Notes: generated by a model from the letters alone, not told the origin. A DNA stretch of 64,000 bases from Paenibacillus peoriae (GCF_022531965.1 NZ_CP092831.1:4906501-4970500); one strand, 5' to 3'; positions 1 to 9,217 are shown, counted from the first letter of the stretch. Translations and numbers: made by a program.

Positions 1-500
1 CAAGTGGAAACGTTACGATTGACGGCAAGGATATTTCTACACTAAAAGACGAAGAATTGACTATTTTTCGCAGACGAAAGATTGGCTTTGTTTTTCAAAA
101 TTACAACCTGGTGCCTGTCTTGAATGTCTACGAAAATATTGTGCTTCCTATTGAACTGGACGGTAAAGAACCAGACAAAGCCCACGTAGATAAAATTGTA
201 CATACCTTGGGCCTTGACCATAAAATGAATAATCTGCCAAACAATCTTTCCGGTGGACAACAGCAACGTGTAGCTATTGCCAGAGCACTGGCAGCCAAGC
301 CCGCCATTATCTTGGCAGATGAACCCACCGGAAATCTGGACAGTAAAACCAGTTTGGATGTAATGGGATTGATTAAGGTATCCAGCCAGCAGTTCGCCCA
401 AACGATGGTGATGATTACCCACAACGAAGAAATCGCGCAGATGGCAGATCGCATCATCCGCATTGAGGACGGTAAAATAGTTGGCGGTGAAGGCAAATGA
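1..500 (+). CDS. ABC transporter ATP-binding protein (5' end outside window)
   Basis: ATPase of an exporter-type ABC system that works on the cytoplasmic face to power the FtsX-like permease encoded next. The frame is open from base 3, giving 165 visible residues, so the Walker A motif lies off the window. Seen are the Q-loop (FQNYNLVP), the signature LSGGQQQR, Walker B ILADEPTGNLD and the H-loop histidine in MITHNEE. The stop overlaps the permease start (ATGA), which implies translational coupling. Over the last 147 residues it differs from the second ATPase (4058-4735) at only five positions, far fewer than the two permeases differ. By family it is of the LolD/BceA type; the substrate is unknown, perhaps a peptide antibiotic or lipid. 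Confidence 0.93.
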   Translation, partial: SGNVTIDGKDISTLKDEELTIFRRRKIGFVFQNYNLVPVLNVYENIVLPIELDGKEPDKAHVDKIVHTLGLDHKMNNLPNNLSGGQQQRVAIARALAAKPAIILADEPTGNLDSKTSLDVMGLIKVSSQQFAQTMVMITHNEEIAQMADRIIRIEDGKIVGGEGK

Positions 501-3055
501 TCAAAGTAAAAAACAGTAAGGCGGTTCGTAATTTATCAGATAAGAGTTTTAAAGCCAATAAAATCCGCAATATTATTGCGATTATCGCTATTTCCTTAAC
601 CACTTTGTTATTTACATCTCTATTTACTATGGGGCTTGGCACGATGGATAGCTTCCAACAGGCAACGATGCGACAGGCTGGTGGGGCAGGGCAGGGTTAT
701 CTCAAATATATCAACGATGAGGAATTTAATCACATCAAAGACCACCCTCTTATTAAAGAGATAGCGTATAGCCGCGTGTTAAGTGAAAAGGTGACGAACG
801 AGCAATTTTTAAAGCGCCATGCGGAGTTCTGGTATCATGACGATGTAGGGCTGAAGCTAGGATTGATTGAGCTAGAAAAAGGCCACAAGCCAGTGGCGGA
901 AAATGAGGTTATCGCGGACTCGAAGACCCTACAGTTACTGGGTACTCCCCTGAAAGAGGGCGCCACATTGTCCTTGAAGCTTGAGGTTCACGGCAAAATG
1001 GTACAGCGTGAATTTATCCTCTCCGGCTGGTGGAAGAGTGACCCCGCCGCCATGATAGACAGAGGTCAAATTTATGCTTCTAAAGCTTATGTGGATGCAC
1101 ATGCCGAAGAATTACGCTACACATATAAGCAGGATCATGATATGACCGGAACCATCAATGCAACTATCATGTTCGGTAACAGCTCGAATATGCGGGAAAA
1201 TCTTAATAAAGTGATTACAGAAAGCGGTTATTCCCTTGACAAAAATGCACCGAACTACATTGCAAGTTCTGTGAACTGGGCGTATCTTTCCAACACTTTC
1301 AGTTCGAACCCTGAAGCCGTCTTCCCCCTAGCCACTGGTCTGTTACTGATCATGCTTACTGGCTACTTGATCATCTATAATATTTTCCAAATCTCGGTGA
1401 TGCGTGATATTCGTTTCTACGGTCTTCTAAAAACCATTGGCACAACCAGCAGGCAAATCAGCAGAATTATCCGCAGACAGGCATTATTTCTTTCCTTGAT
1501 CGGGGTTCCTATCGGCTTGCTCGCAGGTTTTTTAGTCGGCAGATCGCTTATCCCTCTGCTGCTTATGAACACTTCTATGCACGCAAATGCTGAGGTAACT
1601 ACATCCCCCAGCCCATGGATTTTTATCGGCTCCGCTTTGTTTGCAGTCATGACAGTTATGATCAGTGCATATAAGCCTAGTAGAATTGCGGCGACTGTGT
1701 CTCCGATCGAGGCAGTAAGATACGTAGACGGAACTACCAAAAAGGATAAGAAAAAACTAAAAAAATCTACTAACGGTGCTAAAATGCCGCTGATGGCTCG
1801 AACCAACTTAGGCCGCAATAAGAAGCGGACTATTTTGGTGCTGCTTAGCCTTTCTCTAGGTCTAGTGCTACTGAATACTACTTTTACATTATCCCAAAGT
1901 CTGGATATGAATAAGTATGTGTCTAAAAGTCATGACACTGACTTTCTGATTGCACATGCTGATTATTTTCAAGAACATTTCACGGGCCCTGACAATGCAA
2001 CGACAGAAAGCTATATTCAGGCCGTTCAGGCACAACCCGGTTTTGAAGAAGGTGGACGATTGTACAGTGGCGGCAATTTATTCACTGTCGAGTATAAAGA
2101 GAACAAAGAGGGGAAGAAGCTGTACGGGGAAATCGTCACTCCTGACGCTCGCGGCAACTTATCTGCACCAGTGTATGGGCTTGAAGATCTCCCCCTTCAC
2201 CGACTACAATTAATTGATGGTGAGCTTGATTATGGCAAGCTAGCTTCAGGAAAGTATATTTTGGAAGGAATCAGGTTAGACAATTACGATCATCCTGAAA
2301 TGGAACTATCCGTATACAAAGTAGGTGAAAAGGTTACTCTTCATAACTATATGGACACAGCAAATGCCCAGGAGTATACTAGCCATGAATTCACAGTGCT
2401 TGGTCATGTTGGCGTAAAATCATCCAATTCTGGTGTAGCCGTTGCTAGTTATACTGACTTCTATCTCCCGGCGGATATCTACAAAACGCTTGTGAAGAAG
2501 CCTGTGGTGATGAGTTATGCCTTTAATGTATCCGATAGTAAAGAAAAAACGATGGAGAGCTTCTTAAAGAACTATACCGAAATAAAGGAGCCCACGATGC
2601 ATTATAAATCCAAATTCACCTCAATTGCCGAGCTTTCAGGTATGCAAAAAACAATTTTGATGATCGGCGGTACGCTCAGTATTATTATTGGGGTGATTGG
2701 CATTATTAATTTTGCAAACGCGCTTCTAACTAGTATTCTGACCCGCCATCAAGAATTTGCTATACTACAAAGTATCGGCATGACCAACAAACAATTAAAA
2801 ACAATGCTTGTTTATGAGGGGATGTACTATGTGCTCGGCACCAGCATATGCTCCATCTTATTAGGAAGCCTATTTTCCGTCCTGATTGCGAGACCCTTGA
2901 GTAGTCAAATATGGTTTATGAGTTATAAATTTATTATCTGGCCGCTGATCCTCGTGCTGCCTGTTCTGCTCGCTCTTGGGATCTGTCTTCCTCTCGCTAT
3001 TTATTCTCTGAGCGACAGGAAAACTATCGTAGAACGACTGCGAACAGAAGAATAA
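497..3055 (+). CDS. FtsX-like ABC transporter permease (copy 1)
   Basis: Membrane subunit (852 aa) of the exporter whose ATPase ends in the overlapping ATGA. It has a transmembrane helix near residues 23-43, a large extracytoplasmic domain, a first FtsX module at about 275-405 (YLIIYNIFQISVMRDIRFYG, then LLKTIG), a second helix-plus-extracytoplasmic unit beginning near 450, and a C-terminal FtsX module at about 715-845 with the matching EFAILQSIGM motif. Two-FtsX permeases of this size usually move peptides, lipids or antibiotics, or act mechanically on the envelope. It is a diverged paralogue of 4732-7272. A weak hairpin (AATGACC/GGTCATT, 3072-3104) follows the stop and may end the transcript. 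Confidence 0.92.
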   Translation: MIKVKNSKAVRNLSDKSFKANKIRNIIAIIAISLTTLLFTSLFTMGLGTMDSFQQATMRQAGGAGQGYLKYINDEEFNHIKDHPLIKEIAYSRVLSEKVTNEQFLKRHAEFWYHDDVGLKLGLIELEKGHKPVAENEVIADSKTLQLLGTPLKEGATLSLKLEVHGKMVQREFILSGWWKSDPAAMIDRGQIYASKAYVDAHAEELRYTYKQDHDMTGTINATIMFGNSSNMRENLNKVITESGYSLDKNAPNYIASSVNWAYLSNTFSSNPEAVFPLATGLLLIMLTGYLIIYNIFQISVMRDIRFYGLLKTIGTTSRQISRIIRRQALFLSLIGVPIGLLAGFLVGRSLIPLLLMNTSMHANAEVTTSPSPWIFIGSALFAVMTVMISAYKPSRIAATVSPIEAVRYVDGTTKKDKKKLKKSTNGAKMPLMARTNLGRNKKRTILVLLSLSLGLVLLNTTFTLSQSLDMNKYVSKSHDTDFLIAHADYFQEHFTGPDNATTESYIQAVQAQPGFEEGGRLYSGGNLFTVEYKENKEGKKLYGEIVTPDARGNLSAPVYGLEDLPLHRLQLIDGELDYGKLASGKYILEGIRLDNYDHPEMELSVYKVGEKVTLHNYMDTANAQEYTSHEFTVLGHVGVKSSNSGVAVASYTDFYLPADIYKTLVKKPVVMSYAFNVSDSKEKTMESFLKNYTEIKEPTMHYKSKFTSIAELSGMQKTILMIGGTLSIIIGVIGIINFANALLTSILTRHQEFAILQSIGMTNKQLKTMLVYEGMYYVLGTSICSILLGSLFSVLIARPLSSQIWFMSYKFIIWPLILVLPVLLALGICLPLAIYSLSDRKTIVERLRTEE

Positions 3056-3119
3056 ATCCCCCTGTAAAGAAAATGACCTGGTTAAAACTTTTGGCTGGGT
3101 CATTATCGTATGCTTTAAA

Positions 3120-3550
3120 ACCATCTATCGCTGGCTATATATAGACCTTTTGGTGAAAGGCCTACTTACCGTCCTGCGACACAAAGGCAAGCCCATCTCC
3201 CAGCGTCCAAAAGAGGTACGGTCTCGGGAAACGTTCGGTCATTAGGAACTGGACACCGTCGTTTCAGTCCGTGGAGAAAGTAAGGCTGTGTGGCCACATT
3301 TGTGGAACGCAAAACCCGCTTGTACACCACCATTCAGATGCCGGATCGCACGGCGTTATCCATGGAGATTGCGTTTGGTATAGCTGCTTCCCCGTACCCT
3401 ACTGCTGCATTCCAAACGGTAACCGCTGACCGCGGTAAAGAGTTTGCCTGCTATTCAAATTTGGAAGCCACTCATGATGTACAAATCTATTTCGCTGATC
3501 CGTATCCCTCCTGGCAACGGGACTCTAATGAAAACGCGAATGGCATTGCT
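3120..3550 (+). pseudogene. IS30-family transposase remnant
   Basis: Decayed transposase. In one frame the sequence reads TIYRWLYIDLL, ISQRPKEVRSRETFGH, then TAG (3243-3245) where IS30 proteins have Trp in FGHWELDTV, then ELDTVVS. A one-base shift near 3285 restores the frame with ATFVERKTRLYTT, TADRGKEF and YFADPYPSWQRDSNENANG. These contain the three acidic positions of the DDE site (D of ELDTV, D of ADRGKEF, E of NENANG). The N-terminal HTH region and the last part are missing, and no terminal inverted repeats were found. The element is inactive and sits between two exporter copies, just before a histidine kinase remnant. Confidence 0.85.
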
Positions 3551-3659
3551 ACATCCTCCTTTACTCACAACTGCTTAGCGAATATGATTTGCTGGAGGAT
3601 ACTCCTCTTGTATAAAAGCTCTATCCACACAAGCCGAAAAACTTCATTTCCTTATACAT

Positions 3660-3943
3660 GCATTGCTAAAGGGATCAAATACACAGAAACTGCCGGACAC
3701 ATGAACATTAAAGTGATGCGTACGATTTTTTGCCGAATTGATATTACCGATAATGGCATAGGCATTGTGGAAGAGGAATATGGTAAAATCTTCACGCGCT
3801 ACTATCGCTCCCATACCGCTAATTCGTAGGAGGGTGTTGGCATTGGACTATTTTTAGCAAGAAAAAGAGCTCATGGTAGAAGGTGGTTACATCAAGATAT
3901 GTTCACGCCGGGGTAGCTCACCTTTTCCATTTTTCTTTCCATA
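3660..3943 (+). pseudogene. Sensor histidine kinase remnant (HATPase domain)
   Basis: Broken 3' part of a two-component sensor kinase. In one frame there is an N-box-like GIKYTETAGHMNIKV, then IDITDNGIGIVEEEYGKIF and RYYRSH, which are the G1 and F regions of a HATPase_c domain. A TAG at 3827-3829 replaces a coding triplet. Reading resumes as GVGIGLFLARK (G2 box), and a further shift leads to GGYIKICSRRGSS and a stop after FFFP. Kinases of this type normally sit directly upstream of FtsX-type exporters and sense their substrate. The partner response regulator is not in the window. The catalytic region cannot be expressed as one protein. Confidence 0.8.
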
Positions 3944-3968
3944 GGCAGGTTATTCTTTCAACATTGTT

Positions 3969-3995
3969 AGATTTCAGAAAGATTGTTGAAAGATT
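3969..3995 (+). promoter_or_regulatory. Three AGATT direct repeats at exact 11-bp spacing
   Basis: AGATT occurs at 3969-3973, 3980-3984 and 3991-3995. The last two are extended to AAAGATT. An 11-bp direct-repeat period is typical of OmpR/PhoB-family response-regulator sites. The block lies about 65 bp upstream of the second ATPase start and just upstream of possible -10 sequences (TATAGT near 4012). It is inferred to be the operator of the regulator that partnered the decayed kinase. Confidence 0.5.
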
Positions 3996-4057
3996 ATTAT
4001 GATACGGTCTGTATAGTATAGCAAGGAGATACAGACTATTTCTTGGAGGGAAACAAA

Positions 4058-4735
4058 ATGACTTTATTAAAAACTCAGGCATTAAAGAAAAATTACGGTG
4101 ATGGGGATACCGCTGTTCATGCCTTAGACGGCGTGAATCTAGAGGTGGAAAGCGGAGAATTTGTCGCTATTGTCGGTACGTCCGGGAGCGGCAAATCCAC
4201 CCTTCTCCATATGCTGGGTGGACTTGATCGCCCAACCAGTGGAAACGTTACGATTGATGGTAAGGATATTTCTTCACTGAAAGACGAAGAATTGACTATT
4301 TTTCGCAGACGAAAGATTGGCTTCGTGTTTCAAAATTACAACCTGGTACCTGTCTTGAATGTCTACGAAAATATTGTGCTTCCTATTGAACTGGACGGTA
4401 AAGAACCCGACAAAACCCACGTAGATAAAATTGTACATACCTTGGGCCTTGACCATAAAATGAATAATCTGCCAAACAATCTTTCCGGTGGACAACAGCA
4501 ACGTGTAGCCATTGCCAGAGCACTGGCAGCCAAGCCCGCCATTATCTTGGCAGATGAACCCACCGGAAATCTGGACAGTAAAACCAGTCTGGATGTGATG
4601 GGATTGATCAAAGTATCCAGCCAGCAGTTCCGCCAAACGATAGTGATGATCACCCACAACGAGGAAATTGCGCAAATGGCGGATCGTATCATCCGTATTG
4701 AGGACGGTAAAATTGTCGGCGGTGATACAAAATGA
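4058..4735 (+). CDS. ABC transporter ATP-binding protein (copy 2)
   Basis: ATPase (225 aa) of the second exporter copy. Walker A GTSGSGKS is at residues 40-47, the Q-loop FQN at 91-93, signature LSGGQQQR at 142-149, Walker B ILADEP at 163-168 and the H-loop histidine at 200. The ATG at 4058 is chosen over an in-frame TTG at 4043 because GGAGGG (4045-4050) sits seven bases before it. The stop overlaps the permease start by ATGA. It belongs to the LolD/MacB/BceA branch that partners FtsX-like permeases. It is nearly identical to the first copy along the visible length. It probably answers to the 11-bp repeat site upstream. Confidence 0.95.
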   Translation: MTLLKTQALKKNYGDGDTAVHALDGVNLEVESGEFVAIVGTSGSGKSTLLHMLGGLDRPTSGNVTIDGKDISSLKDEELTIFRRRKIGFVFQNYNLVPVLNVYENIVLPIELDGKEPDKTHVDKIVHTLGLDHKMNNLPNNLSGGQQQRVAIARALAAKPAIILADEPTGNLDSKTSLDVMGLIKVSSQQFRQTIVMITHNEEIAQMADRIIRIEDGKIVGGDTK

Positions 4736-7272
4736 TCAAGGTAAAGAACAAAAAAGTAATCCGTAATTTATCAGAGAAGAGCTTCAAAGTAAATAAAGCC
4801 CGTAACCTCTTTGCTATTGTTGCCATAGCACTAACCTCATTGCTATTTACAACACTGTTCACTATGGGGATTGGCGCTATAGAAAACTTACAACGGGCAA
4901 CTATGCGACAGGTCGGTGGAGATGGACATGCCGTACTCAAATATATAACGGATGATGAATTTAATCATGTCAAGGATCATCCATTGATCAAGGAAATCGC
5001 TTATAACCGTATATTAAGCGACGGAGTTAAAAACGACAACTTCCTAAAACGCCGTACAGAGTTCTGGTATTACGATGATGTAGGGATGAAGCTCGGTTTT
5101 ATTGAGCTTAAAGAGGGGCACAAGCCTGTCGCAGAAAATGAAGTGATTGCAGACTCCAAGACGTTGCAGCTATTGGATGTTCCACTGAAGATTGGAGCAC
5201 CTTTGAGAATAAAGCTTAACATACGAGGTAAAGAAGTACAGCGTGATTTTGTCCTCTCTGGCTGGTGGAAAAGTGATCCTGTAGTTAAGGTAGGGCAAAT
5301 ATTCGCTTCTAAAGCCTATGTCGATGCTCATGCCAAGGAATTACAAAGCACCTATAAAAAGGATCACTTCTATACAGGAGTCATTTGTGCATATATGATG
5401 TTCGACAATAGTTTTGATTTGCGAGGAAAGCTCAATAAAGTGATTACCGAAAGTGGATATTCGCTTGACGAAGATGCACCGAACTATATCGCGAGTAATG
5501 TAAATTGGGCATACATCTCAACCAATTTTAGTCTAGATACAGAGACCATCATAGCGTTGACTTCTGCCCTGTTACTGATCATATTTACTGGTTATTTGAT
5601 CATCTATAATATATTCCAAATATCGGTAATGCGAGATATCCGTTTTTATGGTCTTTTAAAGACGATCGGTACAAGCAGTAAACAAATTCGCAGGATCATC
5701 CGCAGACAAGCGCTGATTCTATCAGTTCTAGGAATCCCGATTGGATTGATTGCAGGTTTTTTTATTGGTAAATCGCTCGTGCCTTTTATTATAAATATGA
5801 GTAATTTTAACGGTACCGTGATATCGGTATCTCCCAACCCATGGATTTTTATCGGATCTGCTTTGTTCGCGCTCATTACCGTAATGATCAGCACTTTCAA
5901 GCCAGGCAGAGTTGCATCATCCGTATCACCGATAGAAGCAGTCAGATACACAAGTGGGGCAAACAAGAACAATGGTAAGCTGAAAAAATCAACCGGAGGT
6001 GCAAAAATCCACCTCATGGCTCGTTCCAACCTGGGGCGTAATAAAAAACGTACTATTTTAGTGGTGATTAGTCTTTCTTTAAGCTTGGTGCTTCTAAATA
6101 CAGTTTTCACGCTGTCTCAGAGTTTTGATATGGATAAATTTTTATCCAAATTTAATGATACCGATTTTCTCATTGCCCATGCTGGATATTTCCAGGTCCC
6201 GAGCAGTTTTAGTGGGCATGAAAATGAAACCACTGAAAGTTTTATTAAGGCTGTACAGGCACAACCAGGCTTTGAAGAAGGCGGTCGATTGTACGGTAGT
6301 CCAACGGTTCTCACTGCTGAGAATACAAAAGGAATCACGGATGAAACCCAGAACACTGATGCTCGCGGCAACTTCCTTATAGAAGTGTATGGTCTTGAAG
6401 AGCTACCGCTACATCGGCTGCAATTGATTGATGGTGAGCTTGATTTTAAGAAACTAGCTTCCGGTAAGTATATCCTGGAAGGCGTCGAACTGGATGACAA
6501 CGATAAGCCCTACATGAAATCCACTCATCATAAAGTAGGAGAAAACGTTACTTTGCATAGTTATGTGAGTACATCAGATGCTCCACCGGATAGAGAGTAT
6601 ATAACGCAAAAGTTTACAGTACTTGGCCATGTGGGTATCAAATATTCCAATTCGGATCGCTTTCAGAGTTATAGCTTCTACCTCCCGGCGAATATATACA
6701 AATCACTTGTAAAGCAGCCTGCGGTAATGAGCTATGCCTTTAATGTATCTTCAATTCAGGAAGCATCCATGCAGAGTTTTTTGAAGCGATACACTGAAAC
6801 AATTGAACCAATGATGAGCTATGAATCTAAAATTACATCCAGAGATGCTTTATCAGGTATGCAAACTACTGTTATAATGATCGGCGGCCTGCTCAGCTTG
6901 ATTATTGGCCTGATTGGTATCCTGAACTTTATTAATGCGATTTTAACCAGCATACTGACCCGACGCAAAGAATTTGCTATGCTGCAGAGCATAGGCATGA
7001 CCAAACGGCAGCTGCGAGGAATGCTAATTTATGAAGGGTTATATTATGTTGGGGCTACTAGCCTAACCTCTATTCTATTGGCAGTCTTATTTTCTCTTTT
7101 GATTGTGAAACCGTTTTGCAGCTTGCTATGGCTTTTAAGCTATCACTTTATAATTTGGCCACTTCTAGTCTCATTGCCTTTACTGTTATTGCTTGGGATA
7201 CTTATTCCAGCAGCAGTCTATTCTATGAACAACAAACAAAGTATTGTAGAGCGACTTCGAGGATCAGAGTAG
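4732..7272 (+). CDS. FtsX-like ABC transporter permease (copy 2)
   Basis: Permease (846 aa) coupled to the preceding ATPase through ATGA. The layout matches copy 1: an N-terminal helix, an extracytoplasmic domain, FtsX module 1 around residues 270-400 (YLIIYNIFQISVMRDIRFYG conserved exactly), a second helix and extracytoplasmic domain, and FtsX module 2 with EFAMLQSIGM. The extracytoplasmic segments differ most from copy 1, which suggests the two pumps recognise different ligands while sharing an almost identical ATPase. A strong hairpin terminator follows at 7313-7353. Confidence 0.92.
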   Translation: MIKVKNKKVIRNLSEKSFKVNKARNLFAIVAIALTSLLFTTLFTMGIGAIENLQRATMRQVGGDGHAVLKYITDDEFNHVKDHPLIKEIAYNRILSDGVKNDNFLKRRTEFWYYDDVGMKLGFIELKEGHKPVAENEVIADSKTLQLLDVPLKIGAPLRIKLNIRGKEVQRDFVLSGWWKSDPVVKVGQIFASKAYVDAHAKELQSTYKKDHFYTGVICAYMMFDNSFDLRGKLNKVITESGYSLDEDAPNYIASNVNWAYISTNFSLDTETIIALTSALLLIIFTGYLIIYNIFQISVMRDIRFYGLLKTIGTSSKQIRRIIRRQALILSVLGIPIGLIAGFFIGKSLVPFIINMSNFNGTVISVSPNPWIFIGSALFALITVMISTFKPGRVASSVSPIEAVRYTSGANKNNGKLKKSTGGAKIHLMARSNLGRNKKRTILVVISLSLSLVLLNTVFTLSQSFDMDKFLSKFNDTDFLIAHAGYFQVPSSFSGHENETTESFIKAVQAQPGFEEGGRLYGSPTVLTAENTKGITDETQNTDARGNFLIEVYGLEELPLHRLQLIDGELDFKKLASGKYILEGVELDDNDKPYMKSTHHKVGENVTLHSYVSTSDAPPDREYITQKFTVLGHVGIKYSNSDRFQSYSFYLPANIYKSLVKQPAVMSYAFNVSSIQEASMQSFLKRYTETIEPMMSYESKITSRDALSGMQTTVIMIGGLLSLIIGLIGILNFINAILTSILTRRKEFAMLQSIGMTKRQLRGMLIYEGLYYVGATSLTSILLAVLFSLLIVKPFCSLLWLLSYHFIIWPLLVSLPLLLLLGILIPAAVYSMNNKQSIVERLRGSE

Positions 7273-7312
7273 ATACACCTAACAATAAGAAAGCAAAATA
7301 CCCATGCGCGTC

Positions 7313-7353
7313 AAAAAAGATGACTTCTGATCCATTCAGAGATCATCTTTTTA
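7313..7353. terminator. Bidirectional terminator between exporter and acetyltransferase
   Basis: Outer stem AAAAAGATGA (7314-7323) pairs with TCATCTTTTT (7343-7352), and an inner stem TCTGA/TCAGA closes the loop. A-rich and T-rich flanks allow termination from both convergent genes. Confidence 0.85.
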
Positions 7354-7383
7354 TGCTTAGAAAGGTTCTTATTTGCAGAACAA

Positions 7384-7914
7384 CTATCCCCGCCACTCTT
7401 CCCGTAAAAGCCCCATTCGGATCGAATCATAATACTCTCCATCATAATATCTGCACTTGCGAAGCCTGGCTTCGAGGGTCATGCCCAGTTTCTCCCCAAC
7501 CTTCATCATCCGATGGTTTCCTGACCAGGTTGTAAAGCCCACTCTTACTAGAGGTAATGTATTAAACAAATGCGTGATCCACAGTCGAAGCACCCTCGTA
7601 CCGTACCCACCGCTCCAATACCGCGAATCAAAGATACCTATCCCCATTTCAAGCCATTGGGAAGGCTGATGCTCCCAATAGTAGCTAACCGATCCAATGA
7701 CCTTACCCTCCACTTCAATGATCCAAAAGTCATCTTGCCCGATTCGCTTTTCCTTCTCTTTTAAATACTCCTCAAAAGAAAGTGGCTTATGTTCATAATA
7801 AGGTGCATCCCACTGCTTCCATTCCGGTGCTTCTTCCTTAAAAGTTAACGTCCAAAGAGCCGGCAGGTCTTCTTCTGTAACAGGCCTAATCGTTAAATCC
7901 TTATCCGTATACAT
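7384..7914 (-). CDS. GNAT acetyltransferase, RimJ/RimL type
   Basis: N-acetyltransferase of 176 residues that uses acetyl-CoA. The family acetylates protein N-termini, amino acids or small-molecule amines; the substrate here is unknown. The start LTIRPVTEEDLPALW, the central WIIEVEGKVIGSVSYYW and the acetyl-CoA loop region (SGGYGTRVLRLWITHLF, then RVGFTTWSGNHRMMKVGEKLGM, EARLRK) are characteristic. The ATG at 7914 is preferred over the GTG at 7923 because AAGGAG lies eight bases before it. It converges with the exporter and stands as a single gene. Confidence 0.85.
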   Translation of the reverse strand: MYTDKDLTIRPVTEEDLPALWTLTFKEEAPEWKQWDAPYYEHKPLSFEEYLKEKEKRIGQDDFWIIEVEGKVIGSVSYYWEHQPSQWLEMGIGIFDSRYWSGGYGTRVLRLWITHLFNTLPLVRVGFTTWSGNHRMMKVGEKLGMTLEARLRKCRYYDGEYYDSIRMGLLREEWRG

Positions 7915-8053
7915 TGAGTACACTCCTTTTATAATAAAATTCGTTCTATCTATATTGGGCCTTATTGGGCTTTATTGTATCTGCTTTTGCATTATTTCGA
8001 ATTTCTATTATTGTCCGTCATGAAACTGTATTGTAGCAAGACCGTAATTTAAG

Positions 8054-8094
8054 TTGACAAACAATCAAAAATAATATATCTTAATATCAAGATA
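8054..8094 (+). promoter_or_regulatory. Promoter with MhqR-like palindromic operator
   Basis: TTGACA (8054-8059) is followed after 17 bp by TATCTT as a possible -10. The -10 is also the left arm of a perfect inverted repeat, TATCTT-aatatc-AAGATA (8077-8094). The shape and sequence resemble the Bacillus MhqR box (TATCTcgAAtTCgAGATA), which controls quinone-detoxifying dioxygenases like the gene downstream. That MhqR-type repression occurs here is an inference; no mhqR gene is in the window. Confidence 0.6.
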
Positions 8095-8174
8095 ATAAAT
8101 ATAAAGAAAAGTTTTTCGACTGTTTATTTTGTTTAGAAAAACCTAATCATATAAAAACCAAGGAGGATAATGAC

Positions 8175-9149
8175 ATGAAACTATTAGGATTGCATCACGT
8201 TTCGGCGATTACAGCAGCAGCGGCTAAAAATGTTGATTTTTACACTCAGGTAATGGGACTTCGGTTGATCAAGAAAACGGTGAACCAAGATGATGTTAGT
8301 GTGTATCACCTTTTTTACGGAGATGAGCGTGGAACTGCGGGTACAGAAGTCACTTTCTTTGAAATTCCACATGCGGGACAAACTCGTACAGGAAATAACA
8401 GCATTTCAGCTCTCTCCCTACGGGTACCAAATGACAAGGCACTGGATTACTGGAAAAACCGCTTCGAGCAGCTGGATGTAAAACATGGCGAAATTACGGA
8501 TCAAGCAGGACGCCTGGCACTTTCGTTTGAGGATTTTGAAGGACAACGCTTCTTCCTCGTTTCAGATGAGCATGATCACGGAATGCGTGGCGGCACGCCT
8601 TGGGAGAAAAGCCCTGTCCCTGCCGAATACGGCATTGTAGGACTTGGGCCCGTTCATCTGACCATTCCCAAAGCGGAGAATACTATTCTCATTCTTGAAC
8701 AGGTTATGGGCTTCCGCAAAAAGGGCTCCTATCCTTCCCCTGTTGCTGGACAACCGGATGTGGTCATCTATGAAACGGGTGAAGGCGGTACAGGAACTGA
8801 GGTGCATCTGGAAGAGCGCAACGATCTGCCACAAGAGCGACCAGGACGCGGCAGTGTGCATCATGTAGCTTTCCGTGTTGAAACCGAGGAAGAGCTCAAA
8901 CAATGGGTAGAGCGTATTGGTCAGCTGCAAATTTCCAACTCTGGTTTTGTAGATCGCTTTTATTTCCGTTCCTTGTACTTCCGTGAGCCGAACGGCATTC
9001 TGTTTGAATTGGCTACCGATGGACCAGGGTTTGACACCGATGAGGAATTGGAGTTTCTGGGCGAATCCCTATCACTGCCTCCATTTTTGGAGTCGCGCCG
9101 TGCTTCGATTGAGGCTAATCTCAAACCACTCAACACCAAACATGAATAA
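8175..9149 (+). CDS. Ring-cleaving dioxygenase, MhqO/LinE-like (VOC family)
   Basis: Extradiol-type dioxygenase of 324 residues, inferred to open hydroquinone or catechol rings with a divalent metal in the cytoplasm. There are two glyoxalase (VOC) modules: LGLHHVSAITAAAAKNVDFY at the start, and LGPVHLTIPK followed by VHHVAFRV in the second half. Histidines in these motifs and the Glu in REPNGILFELATDGPGF are the expected metal ligands. The tail with LPPFLESRRASIEANL is typical of the MhqA/MhqE/MhqO group, which has about 310 residues. AAGGAGG precedes the ATG. Control by a quinone-responsive MarR protein is suggested by the upstream palindrome. A terminator follows. Confidence 0.85.
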   Translation: MKLLGLHHVSAITAAAAKNVDFYTQVMGLRLIKKTVNQDDVSVYHLFYGDERGTAGTEVTFFEIPHAGQTRTGNNSISALSLRVPNDKALDYWKNRFEQLDVKHGEITDQAGRLALSFEDFEGQRFFLVSDEHDHGMRGGTPWEKSPVPAEYGIVGLGPVHLTIPKAENTILILEQVMGFRKKGSYPSPVAGQPDVVIYETGEGGTGTEVHLEERNDLPQERPGRGSVHHVAFRVETEEELKQWVERIGQLQISNSGFVDRFYFRSLYFREPNGILFELATDGPGFDTDEELEFLGESLSLPPFLESRRASIEANLKPLNTKHE

Positions 9150-9173
9150 GGTATATTTGCTCTAAAATCACAC

Positions 9174-9217
9174 AAAGCCGGGACTCCTACATCATGTAGA
9201 GGTTCCCGGCTTTTTTT
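9174..9217 (+). terminator. Terminator after the dioxygenase gene
   Basis: AAGCCGGGA (9175-9183) pairs with TCCCGGCTT (9204-9212), followed by seven T. The loop itself contains a partial palindrome around CTACATCATGTAG. Confidence 0.9.

Noticed and set aside
3290..3829. Open frame of 179 codons as one gene
   Set aside because: It joins IS30 transposase sequence to histidine kinase sequence through meaningless codons and has no proper start; both parts are decayed.
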